Counted from the stretch's first letter, positions 10,470-21,923 are shown. The stretch: DNA of 64,000 bases from Ustilaginoidea virens (GCF_000687475.1 NC_057320.1:2604001-2668000); one strand, 5' to 3'. A program made the numbers and translations. The notes: generated from the letters alone by a model not told the origin.

Positions 10470-11625
10470 ATGGAAAAATCGTTCCGCAGGCTCCTGCCCA
10501 GGAGATCACCGAGTCCCATCACGGATGCGGCTGCCCCAGAGGGTCTTGCGAGCATCCAGCAGACACCTACAGGCCGGAGAGCCACCAAGTCGGTACGAGC
10601 CGCCTGTGAGTCGTGCCGTCGCCAAAAGTGCAAGGTAAGCTCCTCACATCACAAGCAGAAGCAGCCAAGCCCTCCCCCTCCCCCTCCCCCTTTCCCTTTC
10701 CCTTTCCCTTTCCCGTCCCTTTTCCGTAAAGGAGTAATAGTACTCCTTGCTCGGGGAAAAGGAAGCAACAACGACGCTAAGCCATCAGTGCGACGGGGAA
10801 AGGCCTTCATGCTCTCACTGTCTTCGTCAAATGATAGAGTGCATGTATACCACGAATGCGGGAGAGACGCGGTCCTCGGCCCTCAGGAGGAGATGCAGCG
10901 CGCTTGAGGAGGAGCTCGAGACGCTGCAGAAGCTGGTCCGTCATATCCGTGATAGCCCGCCCGACGAGGCCGAGAGAATAGTCGCCCACGTACGATCCGG
11001 CGCGCAGGCGGTGGCGGCGTATCACTCCTACTTTGCGCAGCAAGATGGCGTCCTCTACGCTTCCGTTGCGGCCGAACCCGACCTGGAGGCCGCGGCTCTT
11101 CAGTTGGATTCCGCCTCGGCACCGTCTCCCGTGCTGAGAAACCGGGTCCAGCTCCAAGCTTACCCTTGGACCTCGATCGCCCCCGACGACGTTGTCTCCA
11201 ACCTGATTGCGCAGTACTTCATCCTCGAGCGATCCATACTCTTTCCCGTCGTTCACTATGAGAGTTTTACCAACGAAATGAAGAACGGGGATATTGCTAG
11301 CGCAACATGCTGCTCCCCTCTTCTTGTCAATGCCATTTGTGCCCAGCAATGCGTGAGCAAAAAAAAAAAAAAAACTCCTCTCCCCCCCCCCAATCTCCCC
11401 ATCGCGTCCGTTTCTACTCACCATAATCCGGGATAGTTTCTCTCGCCGGGATACTCCTTGGGAACTAGTGAAAGCCGTCATCTGGGACAGGGATTCTTGG
11501 ACGAGTCTTACAGATTGCTCCAGCTGAGAGCTGGCCCCGTCACTCTGCCGATTGCTCAAGCTGTAACATTGATATATCAAGCGGAGCTTGCCAAGGAGGT
11601 CTTTGATGTTACCTCCGGCGTCTAA
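10470..11625 (+). CDS. Zn(II)2Cys6 transcription factor, short
   Basis: Exons 10470..10634, 10789..11352 and 11437..11625 (phase 0 at both junctions) give 305 aa. The binuclear zinc cluster spans the first splice: CESCRRQKCK joined to CDGERPSCSHCLRQMIEC. This is the six-cysteine DNA-binding motif of fungal regulators. A coiled-coil linker (ALEEELETLQKLV) follows. The start of the fungal middle homology region then appears (LIAQYFILERSILFPVVHYESF, GQGFLDESYRLLQLRAGP). The frame stops at TAA 11623..11625, just after TLIYQAELAKE, where family members normally continue for several hundred residues. Nothing similar is found downstream. It may be a natural short regulator or a truncated one. A G-T donor followed by a long A-run makes intron 2 unusual but workable. 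Targets are unknown; neighbouring accessory genes are candidates by position only. Confidence 0.68.
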
Positions 11626-12158
11626 GCTTTTCCTCTCTGAGAAACGAAGTTTGGGTGGGTATTTGGAAAGCATCAAACACGGGACCAAAGGCCACGGTGG
11701 TGGCGTTCCAGGAGGTTGAAGGCTTCTTTGGTTTCCCGCTTCGATTCTTTTTTCATTTTGTTTCCCCATTTCCCTGATTTTTGCAGGCCTTGCAATTTTA
11801 CGCTTTACACGTGCCAGAAAAGCGAGACGCAGGAAAAGGAAGTTAACCTCATCAATCTGCGCGATTTCAGTGTCAGTCCGGCCCAGCTGGAGGGAGCGAG
11901 AAGAATGGAAATGAGAAGGAGAATGAGAATGGGGGACATTACACGGCCGATGAGAATGGGTGGCCTGGTGAGGTGTCCGTGACGCGCCCATGATGCAATC
12001 AATCCCTTTGCACATTGTTTCATACTCTTGGAGCCTGCAGACTCTTTTCCCTGTCAACCCCCCGAAACCATATGGTATTTTGATAGCTTACCTTGTTTCA
12101 GAGGTGGAATATCATCAGAACGCCCTTCTTTCCCACATCTCAAAACAATACAGTCGAT
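11626..12158. other. Intergenic region
   Basis: About 530 bp between the Zn2Cys6 gene and the phosphomannose isomerase paralogue. All three forward frames were checked for a continuation of the transcription factor's middle homology region; none was seen. The long minus-strand frame overlapping it is a shadow. Confidence 0.4.
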
Positions 12159-13489
12159 ATGTCATCTACGCCCCGACTATTCCAGATGACCGGGACCTGC
12201 AATAACTATCCATGGGGGAAAAAAGGACGGGAGTCGCTCGCGGCGAGACTCCGAGCCAAGACACCCTCCCACACCGACCTTACCATTCAGCACGACGAGG
12301 CCTACTCTGAGCTGTGGTTTGGCGATTACCCGGACTATCCAGCCAGGGTCGTTGAATCTGGTCGTCCGCTGGCAGAAGTAATTGCAAACGACAGAGAGGG
12401 GCTCCTTGGTTCCGACTCGGTTCAACGATTTGGTGAGAACATGCCGTTTCTTCCCAAGGTACGTGCGCGCTCCTCGTGCTCCCGGTGCCGCTTGCTCTTT
12501 GCCCTCCATTTCCTTGTGGAACATGATGCCAACCACGAAGGATCAGATTCTCTCCATAGCCAAGGCTCTTCCTCTGCAGACGCACCCCAACAAATCCCTC
12601 GCTGCGAAGCTTCATCAGTTACACCCGGACAAGTTTCCTGACGCCAACCACAAGCCGGAAATCGCGGTTGCATTATCCAGGTTCGAGCTATTTGCGGGCT
12701 GGAAGGAGATTGACCAAATCTCGCCGCTGTTCAACCTGCCCAGTCTGCGGCAATTCGTGCCCGAGGGAACCCGGGAATGGGACGCGGAAACCTTGAGAAA
12801 CGTCGTCCGCGGTCTTCTCAAGGCAGACGAACAAACTGTGCAGACCATCGGGGAAGACCTCAAACAGCAATCCGACCACGACCTGAACAAGCTCGATTTC
12901 AGGCAATCCGTGGCAGACTTGGTCCTGCGCTTGCAGAGCCAGCATTCTGCTATGTACCGACGCCGGGCTTCTCGTCGCCGTTCTTTGCATGAACTTTCTA
13001 GTCTTGCGGCCCGGAGAAGGCGTCTTCATACCATCCGACGGTATACACAGCTACTTGTCGGGGGATATTCTCGAGTGTATGGCTCGGTCCAACAACATGC
13101 TCTGCGGAGGGCTCTACCCAGTCGCAGACCGCGACGACATTGACCTCTTCTGCGACAGCCTCTTGATGGATGCCACCACGGGCGTCAACAACCTACGGCT
13201 CGAGGGGAAACGGAGCAGTGACGGTGCTCGGGGCCACACAACCATCTACCAACCGCCCATCAGCGAATTCGACGTGCTTCGGGTGGACTTGGCGGCAGGG
13301 CAGGAGGAAATCTTGAAGAGGTTCAAGGGTCCGATGGTGGCCATGGTCATATCTGGACAAGGCAAGATAGTGGGAGACGGCAAGGAGCTGGAAGCCAAGG
13401 AGGGCTTTATCTTCTTTGTCGGTGCAGGGACAACATGCACGCTCCGTGCACATGTCTCGCTGCAGGTATTTGCTGCGGTTGTACGATGA
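12159..13489 (+). CDS. Mannose-6-phosphate isomerase paralogue, frameshifted
   Basis: Exon 1 12159..12458 and exon 2 from 12547 (donor GTACGT, acceptor GATCAG, phase 0) encode a type I phosphomannose isomerase. The zinc ligands are visible: Gln and His in LPLQTHPNK, Glu in HKPEIAVAL, and His in IPSDGIHSYLSGD. These enzymes convert mannose-6-phosphate and fructose-6-phosphate for GDP-mannose supply. The frame slips between LRLQSQHSA (ending 12951) and DAGLLVAVLCMNF (starting 12959). Seven bases separate them, so one base is extra or two are missing. No intron explains it. The post-metal segment reads MLCGGLYPVADRD, where most fungal enzymes have a basic residue after the Pro, so it looks like a divergent second copy. 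As sequenced it cannot make a full protein. Confidence 0.7.
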
Positions 13490-14108
13490 AACCGCCGAGT
13501 TGGAGACGGAAGGGTATCGGGGCATCTTGGCAACCGTGAGTTGCTGCGGTTGGTGACGGAATCCTGGCGGGTTGTCGTTTTTTGTGAGAATCATTCATGG
13601 ACGCGTTCTGAGTTTCTCGAGCTTTATTCAGTCGTTCCTTCCTCGCTCCCACGAAAGCTGGCCCTCTTTTCTACGAATCGATGCAAGCTTTTCCTCTCTC
13701 TGAGCTCGAGCGTGGCTAAAGCCCGACGAAGGAAGGAACGACAGGACGAGCTTGGTTCTTCCTCTTGCCTTTGGTACGCGCAACGCAACGACTTACCAGC
13801 GCAGTACCAGCGCAGTACCAGCGCAGTACCAGCGCAGTACCAGCACCTAAAGTACTAGGTACCTGTGATCAGACGTTGTGGGGCTGCCGTTTCCGAATTC
13901 CAGCCACAAAAGCCGTAGGTAGCGAGCCCGAACAAGGGGCTTGCGTCCGTCCAACCTGACAGCTTCAGCTCCGTACGATGCGTTGACAGATGACTGGGCA
14001 TCAATGGTTTGGTGATTGGAAAAGCGCGTTGAAAATATCAATTGAATCCGTACCTTTTGCTCTTCTTCTAACTGCTTGTCCACGCCGGCAAGCAGCCTTC
14101 TCACGGCC
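13490..14108. other. Intergenic region with an 11-bp tandem repeat
   Basis: About 620 bp between two rightward genes. At about 13797 to 13846 the unit CAGCGCAGTAC is repeated about four times, followed by a short TAGGTACC element near 13855 to 13864. No gene was seen. Confidence 0.5.
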
Positions 14109-15368
14109 ATGGATCCCCCCTCCCACCCCTATTACCCCCTTACCACCCCAATCCCGTCCTACGTTGCCAACGAATCCTCCGTGCTTCGACTTCTCACCAC
14201 TTTCGGCCTCATGGTCTGCGTGGTTGTCGGCCTGGCGTATTGGCCGACCAGGCGGAGCCAATTGCAATTACGGGCTCTGGATAAGTTTGCTGTCATGTGG
14301 TTCGCCCTTTGTTAGTCCCCCCCCCCTCTTTGCGATGAATGCTTCACCCTGATGATCTCGGCCCGTCTTCAAGGTTAATTTTCCATGAGCAACACAGGTG
14401 GCTTTCTGCACGTCGGCTTTGAAGGTTAGTCTTTCCTTGCCTTTTGGCCTTTATTTTGGCCAAGGTTCAGCTGCCGGGCTCGGCTTGTCCGAGACTTTTT
14501 TTGACGGCAATCGTGATTAACTGGTGTCAGGCTACTATCTGCTTCATCGAACCAATATTCCTGGTCTGCAGACCATATTTGGCCAGCTTTGGAAAGAGTA
14601 CGCCTTGTCCGACTCGCGGTATCTCACAGCTGACGTGTTTACGGTCTGCGTCGAGACCATTACTGTTGTAAGTCACAAACGCCTAAACCTTGCCTCCCAT
14701 GCTTAGCCCCTGAGCCTTTCTACCTTGCCTCGCATCCCCGCATCATTTGCAAAGGCGTTGCGAAACAATCTTGGTTCAAGATCCGGAGCTGTGCCCTGGA
14801 TATCCTTGACTCTTGGTTCACCCTCTGACCGTCTGCCTCTGCTCAGTTCGCATGGGGTCCGCTCAGTTGGACCACCTATTTCGCCATCTTGACCAACTCA
14901 CCTTATCGCCACATCAACCAAGTCATAGTGTCGACAGCACATCTGTATGGCGTGGCTCTCTACTATGGTACCAACTGGGGCGACCTGCACTCGTTGGGCG
15001 TTTCGTACAGCCGCCCCGAGTTTCAGTATTACTGGGTGTACTACGTTGGTCTCAACGCCCCATGGGCAGTGATTCCCTTTGGTACGTTTGTGAAATGCAT
15101 CCCTCTCTTTTTCTTGCTTGACTTGGACTTGGATTTTTTTTTTTTTTTTTTTTTTTTTCAAAATCTCTTCCAATAATGGTTTCATTTGCTGCTCGTCTAC
15201 TACACCCGGCATCATGCAAAATCACCCTTGCATAGATGTGCAACCCCATTCGCACTGCTTGCTTGCTTTTTAACACTTCATGCAGTCTTCCTTTACGACA
15301 GCTACCGCCAGACAGCAAAGGCTTTTCGTCTTCTGCAAACGAAAGAGTCGGATCGCAAGGCCCGGTAA
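14109..15368 (+). CDS. EBP-type (EXPERA) sterol delta8-delta7 isomerase
   Basis: Five exons, 14109..14310, 14398..14424, 14531..14667, 14847..15081 and 15286..15368, give 227 aa. Exon 2 is a 27-nt microexon; all phases agree. The protein has four to five hydrophobic segments and the EXPERA-domain active-site pairs: His73/Glu77 (HVGFE), Glu119/Thr122 (VETITV) and Asn193/Trp196 (GLNAPW). These correspond to the catalytic residues known for mammalian emopamil-binding protein. The reaction moves a sterol B-ring double bond from delta8 to delta7 in the ER membrane. Most fungi use the unrelated ERG2 enzyme for this step in ergosterol synthesis, so this may be a redundant or specialised isomerase. 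The substrate is inferred. The reading frame is intact. Confidence 0.85.
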
Positions 15369-16026
15369 TGTGGCTAGCCAAAGACCCTCAGCTCCGACAC
15401 GGGCCCTTGCTTGCTGTTCAATGGCAGGCAGAAAGAACCAGTGATGCTGCACGGGATCCCAACAAGGATACGGCTGTTCTATCGTAAAGCTGGACTTTCT
15501 GCATAGCAGCAGCAGCCACGTCCATCCTTTGCAAAGGGCAAAGGGAGACCATCTGACAAGTGGACCCGACATTTGCATTTGCATGGTCTGGTCACTGCAG
15601 AGCAAGGTCAATATACCTCGCTGCCTCTTAACTGTACGCCTACACCAATGAAAGATTCGCCTCCCTCCAAACCAAAGGGGGGGGCAGCTAAAGAAGGAGA
15701 CCTGCATGTACATGACCTATATATGTACTCCCATGCGTGTCAAGCACGTCGACTTGCGTCCATCCTTTGTGTCCTATTCAGTGTGCATGCGTGCATGGTG
15801 TCATAGCCGCTGTGTCACAGTGCTTTGTCCTCTTGGCAGCTTGAAGATGAAAGATGAGGGACAAGAGATCCCCCCCCCGCCGTACTCGGTGGGCTTGCCA
15901 GGACCTAGTTGACCTCTAACCACCTTGCTCCGTATTGCTACATATGTTACATTCCCGCATCGCGCGTTGCATCGCCTCTTTCATCTTGCGTTTGGTCTTG
16001 CAATCCCAACCTGGCGTATGCCCACC
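15369..16026. other. Convergent intergenic region
   Basis: About 660 bp between the convergent EBP-like and NUP82 genes. It should contain both polyadenylation regions. No gene or notable repeat was seen. Confidence 0.4.
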
Positions 16027-16528
16027 TCACACCGTTTGCTGCAGCGCCTCGAGTCTCGAACTCACCGCTTCCACCAGCGCGCTCTCCCTGGCGAGCAAAC
16101 CCTGGACCTGTTGCAGCTTTAACCGCCGGATATCCTGAGGGACCCTCATCTCCGCTGGAGATGGCGCCTCGACGGCTTCCGACCTGTTGTCCAAGCCTTG
16201 CGCGTCGGCCAGCAGCTCCTTCTGCAGCTCCTTGACCTCTTCCAACCGTCTCCACAGCTGCTTGGGCTGACGCTCGGCGGCGGCGGTGCTGGCCCCGTCC
16301 TCCTCCTCTCCACCCGCCTCCGTCGGGGACGACGGCCCGAGCACGCTAGACTCCAACGCGCGGACCTCGTCCGCAAAGGCTCGCTCTTTGATGCTGAGAC
16401 CTCTCGTCGTGGCCTTGCCCACCATCTTGCGCAGGTCGTCGACCCGCTTGCTGAGGCGCCCCTGCCGAAGTCTGGCCTCGGCAATGCGACGGTTGTACAT
16501 TGCGTTCTCGGCCTCGGCCTCGGCCTCT

Positions 16529-16560
<32 letters not shown>

Positions 16561-18915
16561 GTCCGCCCCGCTAATGGCGTCAATCTTGCCCTTGACTTCG
16601 TTGGCCTTGATGACTTGCTGGCGCAGTTCTGCCTGAAGCATCTCGCATCGCCTAAACAGCTCGGCGGCAGCCACGCCCAGCCTGTACGTCTCGTCGCTCA
16701 GCACCTTGTGCGCGTCCGTGAAGATCTGCAGCGTCAGAGGGCTCAGCCGAACTTCCTGATTCGCCAGCGTCTTGTGGCGCGAGGTTCGGAGCCGCTCCAG
16801 CAAAGTGGGCAGGGCCGAGCCTTGGTCAAACACGTGCGGTGGCTGATAGACGGGCCGGGGCTCGTAGAAATCCAGTGGCGCCATGCTGGCCACTCGTGGT
16901 TCCCGGGTGACGACGCTGTCTTGCTTGATCGGGTCGAGGTCAAGCTCTGGGGTTTCAAAGGTCAGGGAAACGGGCTCGTACGGCGTGGACGAGAGGAGGA
17001 AATGGCCCAGGTCGGGATCTCTAATCGTGACGCATGCTGCAAGCGGCACGGCTACGTCGGCGCCCGGCTGCGCATAGATCCTGTCCCTAGAGGATTGCGA
17101 GTTGACCAAGAGCCCGATTCTGAAGTCGGTGCCGGCTTCGTGGCCGCCGACGAGCTCGCTCTCCAGTCTGAAAATCCAAGATGCCAGGGAAATAAAGGTG
17201 ATGGCCGCGTGGTGCGTGACAAAAAAGCTGTATCTTGACGTGACATCGGTGCTGAACGCCGGCCAGCTGTCGTCGTTGACCTCCACCGGGCTCATGGTGT
17301 CGATGGCTTGAAAGGCGAGAAGCGAAGGCGTGCTGGTCGAAGCCGAGGCTGGGCGAGGGCAGCCTGGCCTTGGCTTGTTGTTCTTTGGCGGCAGCCACTG
17401 TGCCTGCACACCCTCGAGGTCGAGGTAGACCCTGACCTGGCCACTCGCGGATAGCAGGCAGATGACGGGGAGGGACAGTCCCTCCCGGTCACCGTCATCC
17501 AGATCCAGCTCGTCGTCTTCCCCCATCATGAGCTCGTCGGTTTCCGTCTTTTTGCCAATCACAAGGATGTCGGTTATCGTCGTGTCGAGATCGTCTCCCG
17601 TTTCGGCGTCAAACTCGAGGTAGAACGGTCCTTGCAGTTTGGGCACGATTCCCGGCCGCGACGGTCTTGAGAAGACGTGAAATATGGGCTCTCCCGGCAA
17701 GCTCTCCAGGACCTGAGGCTCCTGCGCATCCAGCTCACCCATCCACTGCAGCTGCTGCTTGACCAGCAGCTTTTCCTCTTGGTCAACGTCCGGGTCGTCC
17801 TTGATGCGCGCGACGGTGGCGACAAGGGATACCGACAGAGATGGGATCAGGATTGGAGGGGCCGCCCAACGCTGTGGGAGCAGCGGGCAGAGGGCATAAA
17901 GGTCGCCCTCGCGCATGGCAATCCACAAAGTCATGGGATCCCAGCCTCCCGAGCCACTGGTCGCGAAGCTGGCTCCGGCAACCTCCATTTCAAAGCAATC
18001 TGGCGAGAAGGTCTTGTTGGTTGCCGACGCTGAGGCAGAAAAGTCCTGGTCGACAGTGGTCCCGTCGGCGAGCTTCTTGAGGTCGACAGAAGTGGTCGGA
18101 GAATCAAAAGACCAGCGGTCCTGGGCTGAAAGCTCCCACAGTCGAACGGTTGCGTCGGCCGTGACCGTCACCAGGCAGGAGCCATTGACGCCCAGTGGAT
18201 GCCATAGAGCCGACATGACGGGCGATCGAGACGTCACATGGGTGGTCGGTCCCAGTGTGAAGATTCTGGGCCGCAAGGGGGACGTGTCATGGCTCGTCAA
18301 GTGCGACGAGTCTGGGAGGGCGCAGATGTGCACAGTATGCGTCGTGAGAATGGCGAGGTAGTTGGCGCTTGGTGAAATGACGAGCTGTCGGATGTCATCC
18401 GCTACAGGGGTTTTGATTATCTTGTGGTTGTCGCCATTGCCACAGGTTAGCAGGACAAGCTGGCAGAAAGAGCATTCGTGAAGATTGTTGTTGTCCAGAC
18501 AGCGAGCGTGAGGGGGAAGGAAGAAGAAAAAGAAAAAAAGGAGCAAAAAACAAAGAGGTCGACATACTCTAATTCCGACTGCTTCCGCAACGTCTCCCTC
18601 GGTTTCCAGGGGCTGAAGCGATTCCTCTCTTTTGATGCGGACTCCAGCAGAGCCCGTCCTCGGCTTCGAATGCCTCGTTGACCACGCATCCTTCAGGTAT
18701 GCCAAGTCGGCCCACCGAATCTCCTTGCCCACGGCAACGAAAACTTCTGTTCCGCGTCGTGCAACAGTTCTCCGCGGCCCGGGTGCCGAGTGAAATCTGG
18801 ATACCGGCGCTAGAGCTCGAGAGTTGATGGCATCGGCTGCGGGCTCGAAAAGTCGACGCCCAGGGGCGCTGCTGTCAGACAGCCACGGTGCAGAGTAGGA
18901 CTTGATTTTGGGCAT
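16027..18915 (-). CDS. NUP82: Nuclear pore protein Nup82 homologue
   Basis: Two exons, 18915..18568 and 18459..16027, phase 0 (donor GTATGT, acceptor TGCCAG), give 926 aa. The amino-terminal half has beta-propeller repeats with IKTPVADDIRQLVISPSANY, LAILTTHTVHICALP and a WHPLGVNGSCLVTVT blade typical of Nup82/Nup88. The last 230 residues or so are an acidic, heptad-rich coiled coil starting after a poly-Asp tract and containing RRIAEARLRQGRLSKRV. In yeast this region joins Nup159 and Nsp1 on the cytoplasmic face of the pore to promote mRNA export; the same role is inferred here. The ATG at 18915 opens MPKIKSYSAPWL; the upstream extension of the frame is repeat-rich DNA and was rejected. It is divergent from CBP20. 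Confidence 0.9.
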
Positions 18916-19743
18916 TGTGCCTGCGGCTGTTCTTCCCAAAGCCAGCAAGCCTGACGCGACCGACAGCGAGGGAAGTGGCAGTGGCAAACAACGAAGATTC
19001 AGAGACGAGATGGATGGGCTTTGGGCGGCGCACAAAGGGGAACCGAACCGCGTTTGCTGGTCACGCTGGGATGGGAAAAAGTTGGAGCAGAGAGAGAAGG
19101 CAGCTTGCAGAGTTGGGAAGACAAACGGCGTTGCTGGGGGGGGGTCCAAGGTACCTCCAAGGTACCGACAAAGTACCGACAAAGTACCGTGTACGCTGTA
19201 CTGTACCGCCAGATTGGGCCTGGACTAGCGCTGAGCGCGCCGCGTCGACAGTTTGATTCGGCGTTGCAGATGCAAATGCAGATGGCCTGGCCTGCCCAAG
19301 ATTGAATATCTGCCCTCGGGGGCCACGGAAACAAATCATCATCACACTCACCATAGCATGGTACCAAGTGACAGTAGTCATGATGATTTCAAATGCCTGG
19401 TGCTTCAGAGGTCGCATGCTGACCCAAGTGCAACGCGCAAATGTGGGTCAGCCAACCTAACCATGCATGACCTGACCTTGACCTGTTCAATCATCCAATC
19501 ATCCAATCATCCAACCATCCAATCCGGTTGCTGCCAGAAGCTGCATTTTGCCATTGACAAATACCCACGAGGCAGTGTCAGTTGCATCGCCTGAAGCCCG
19601 ACAAGAAAGCCGCGCCTCTCTGCCACGCCGTCCAAACCCGGGCTCCCCCCCCCCCCCCCCTTCGACGCCTTGCTGCTGCACATTTTTACATTCTATGCCA
19701 CCCGGATCCCGCCAAATCTGCGCCTTGGCCCGACCCTTCAACC
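18916..19743. promoter_or_regulatory. Divergent promoter region of NUP82 and CBP20
   Basis: About 830 bp shared by two housekeeping genes. It contains a short tandem repeat ending AAGTACCGAC near 19150 to 19190, an ATCCAATC tandem patch at 19489 to 19521, and a C-run near 19647 to 19660. No gene was recognised. Confidence 0.45.
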
Positions 19744-20362
19744 ATGCGACACGGTCCCAGAAACACAGTCGATCGGCTTGACAGACCAAGCGCATACTGC
19801 ACCAGCAGAGTTGGTCCCCCCCTTTTTGCCCCTTCTTCTCCCTCCCTCAATTCTCCTCTCCCTCTCGGCCAGCAATCGCCCCTCTGACCCCCAAGCTCCT
19901 CGATAGAACAAGCGCAGACGCGATCGGGACGACGACCATGCCAACGGCGACGCGCCCCCGGACCAGCAGCCCGATCCCCTGGCCAGCTCGACCACGCTCT
20001 ACGTCGGCAACCTGTCCTTTTACACCACCGAGGAGCAAGTCTACGAGCTGTTCTCAAAGTGCGGCGAGATCAAGCGGCTCGTCATGGGTCTGGACCGGTT
20101 CCAGAAGACGCCCTGCGGGTTCTGCTTCGTCGAGTACTACACCCACCAGGATGCGCTGGACTGCATGAAGTACATTGGGGGCACCAAGCTCGACGAGCGC
20201 ATCATCCGCACAGATCTGGATCCTGGGTTTGAGGAAGGGAGGCAGTACGGCCGGGGCAAGAGCGGCGGACAAGTGAGGGATGAGTACCGCGAGGATTTCG
20301 ACGAAGGGCGAGGCGGCATCGGTCGAGCGTTGCAGCGAGACGACGAGGACATGTACAGATGA
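19744..20362 (+). CDS. CBC2: Nuclear cap-binding protein subunit 2 (CBP20)
   Basis: Two exons, 19744..19809 and 19907..20362, phase 0, give 173 aa. The first exon reads [18 protein letters not shown], the conserved amino-terminal segment that folds over the cap. The second has one RNA-recognition motif with RNP2 LYVGNLSF at residues 53 to 60 and RNP1 GFCFVEYY at 93 to 100. The [19 protein letters not shown] tail that helps clamp m7G follows. CBP20 binds the 5' cap with CBP80 and guides splicing, export and decay. The first intron uses a GTTGGT donor, weaker than consensus, as CDC27 in this window also does. Length and motifs match the family closely. Confidence 0.94.
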
Positions 20363-20455
20363 TGGATGGGCCTACACCCGCGGGACGGGCGAGCCAAACG
20401 AGAAAAGCGCCGCCTTTTTTTTTAATGTTATTATTTAAATAGCTAAGATGAACAC

Positions 20456-20504
<49 letters not shown>

Positions 20505-21075
20505 CGTGTGTTGGGAATCAGGGAACATGCGCAGCTTTGGACACGAGCCGATGGATTGAATGATGCAAGGCCGGAAGAGCCCCCCCCTTGGGCCCCCCGA
20601 AAAGCGTGATGCCTGTCGACTCGACATGACGGGAGAAGTGCTCTCCCGTGTTGAGTCGGGTCTGCTGCAATGACCAGGCATGGGGTGCCGGTGTCTATGC
20701 GTACGCCGTATCATTCGGGAGAGAAGATTGCTAGTTTTCGCGTTCCGGTACCATGGCCCCATCTCCAACCAACAAACCCGAAGCCCATGCATGTTCTCCC
20801 CGTGTGTATTCTCCCCGTGCATGTTCTCCCCGTGTCCAGCCAAGATCGGCCGGGACCGTGCTCGATAATTCATGGTGACATCCATCCCCTTCACAGCAAG
20901 TAGTGGTACACATCAATTTCCACCGCCCACACAGGCTCCCCTTGCCGGGTTTTCGCAAACGCGGTGTTGAATCGATGACGCCGGACTGCGGGCTCGAGGC
21001 TCACGGCTCCCTCGCACGTACAAGGCGCAAAGACGCCAAACACCATCCCGCCTTCCCCTTCCTCCGCTCCCTGGC
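20363..21075. other. Convergent intergenic region with A-run and 15-bp repeat
   Basis: About 710 bp. It includes an A-run of more than 40 at about 20458 to 20501 and three copies of a 15-bp unit around TTCTCCCCGTG at about 20788 to 20833. No gene was seen. Confidence 0.5.
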
Positions 21076-21526
21076 TCAGTATCCAGGAGGGTTGACTCTT
21101 TGCGAAACCCGGGTCCATTTTGGCAGTCCTAGGAGAAAACCGTCAGTCCCCAAATCTTCATCTCTATTTTTACACACAGCCGCGAGGAGGGGGGGGGACA
21201 AGGGTGGCAACAAAAAGCATGCGTAAAAACAGGGCAGGCTCCATACTGTGAATCCCCTTTCTGTACCGCTTCGCCTTGCGGTCAAACATGGTGTACTTGT
21301 CCTTGGGCAGCATGTCCGCCTCGGTGGGCATCTCGGCCTTCCACCGCTCCAGCGCCTCCAGGGTGTATCCCTTCCTGGCGAGGGCGGCGTCCAGCGTGGC
21401 GACGACGCTGTCGACGGCGCGCAGCCGCAGCCTCTGGCGACGCTTCTGGAAGCGCGACAGCCTCCAGGGGATTTTCCAGAGAAGGCCTCCCGAGAGGGGG
21501 TTTGATATGCGAAAGGGGCCGAACAT
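21076..21526 (-). CDS. MRPL31: Mitochondrial large-subunit ribosomal protein mL60 (Mrpl31)
   Basis: Two exons, 21526..21247 and 21128..21076, spliced in phase 1, give 110 aa. The protein starts MFGPFRISNPLSGGLLWK, then an Arg-rich LSRFQKRRQRLRLRAVD stretch, and ends LPKWTRVSQRVNPPGY. This is the small, very basic fungal mitoribosome protein known in yeast as Mrpl31. It acts in the mitochondrial matrix as part of the 54S subunit. The product is short and basic enough to import without a separate presequence. It shares a divergent promoter with TRS20 on its right. Confidence 0.92.
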
Positions 21527-21889
21527 GGCTGGAGGGATCGGATCAGCCGCCTTTGCCTGTCTTTTTTTTTTTCTTTTTTTTCCCCCCACATATATATATA
21601 TATATATATATGCGTGATATATATAGATTTCCTTGCTCGAAGATTGTCCCTGTTTGAATTCAATTCAATTCGTCTTGGCTTGCGGCTCTCGAGTTGGTGT
21701 TGGTCGACAAGTTGAAACTTTCCCAAGTCAATCTATCGGTCGGCCGCCGCCATTTGGCTGTTACCCAACGGATTAACTGGTACGTCCGGCGCCGTGAGCT
21801 CAAGCTTGCAGCTGGATGCTTGCCCCACTCGCTGCCAGCCTCGCCGCTCTAGCCTTCTGGCCCCATCTTGACCTTCACTGCTCCTCCTA

Positions 21890-21923
<34 letters not shown>

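Noticed and set aside
10807..12057. 416-residue minus-strand open frame over the Zn2Cys6 gene
   Set aside because: Antisense to well-supported exons; includes translated homopolymer and no family features.
18916..19182. Upstream extension of the NUP82 frame
   Set aside because: Runs into tandem AAGTACCGAC repeats of the divergent promoter; MPKIKSYSAPWL at 18915 is a better start.
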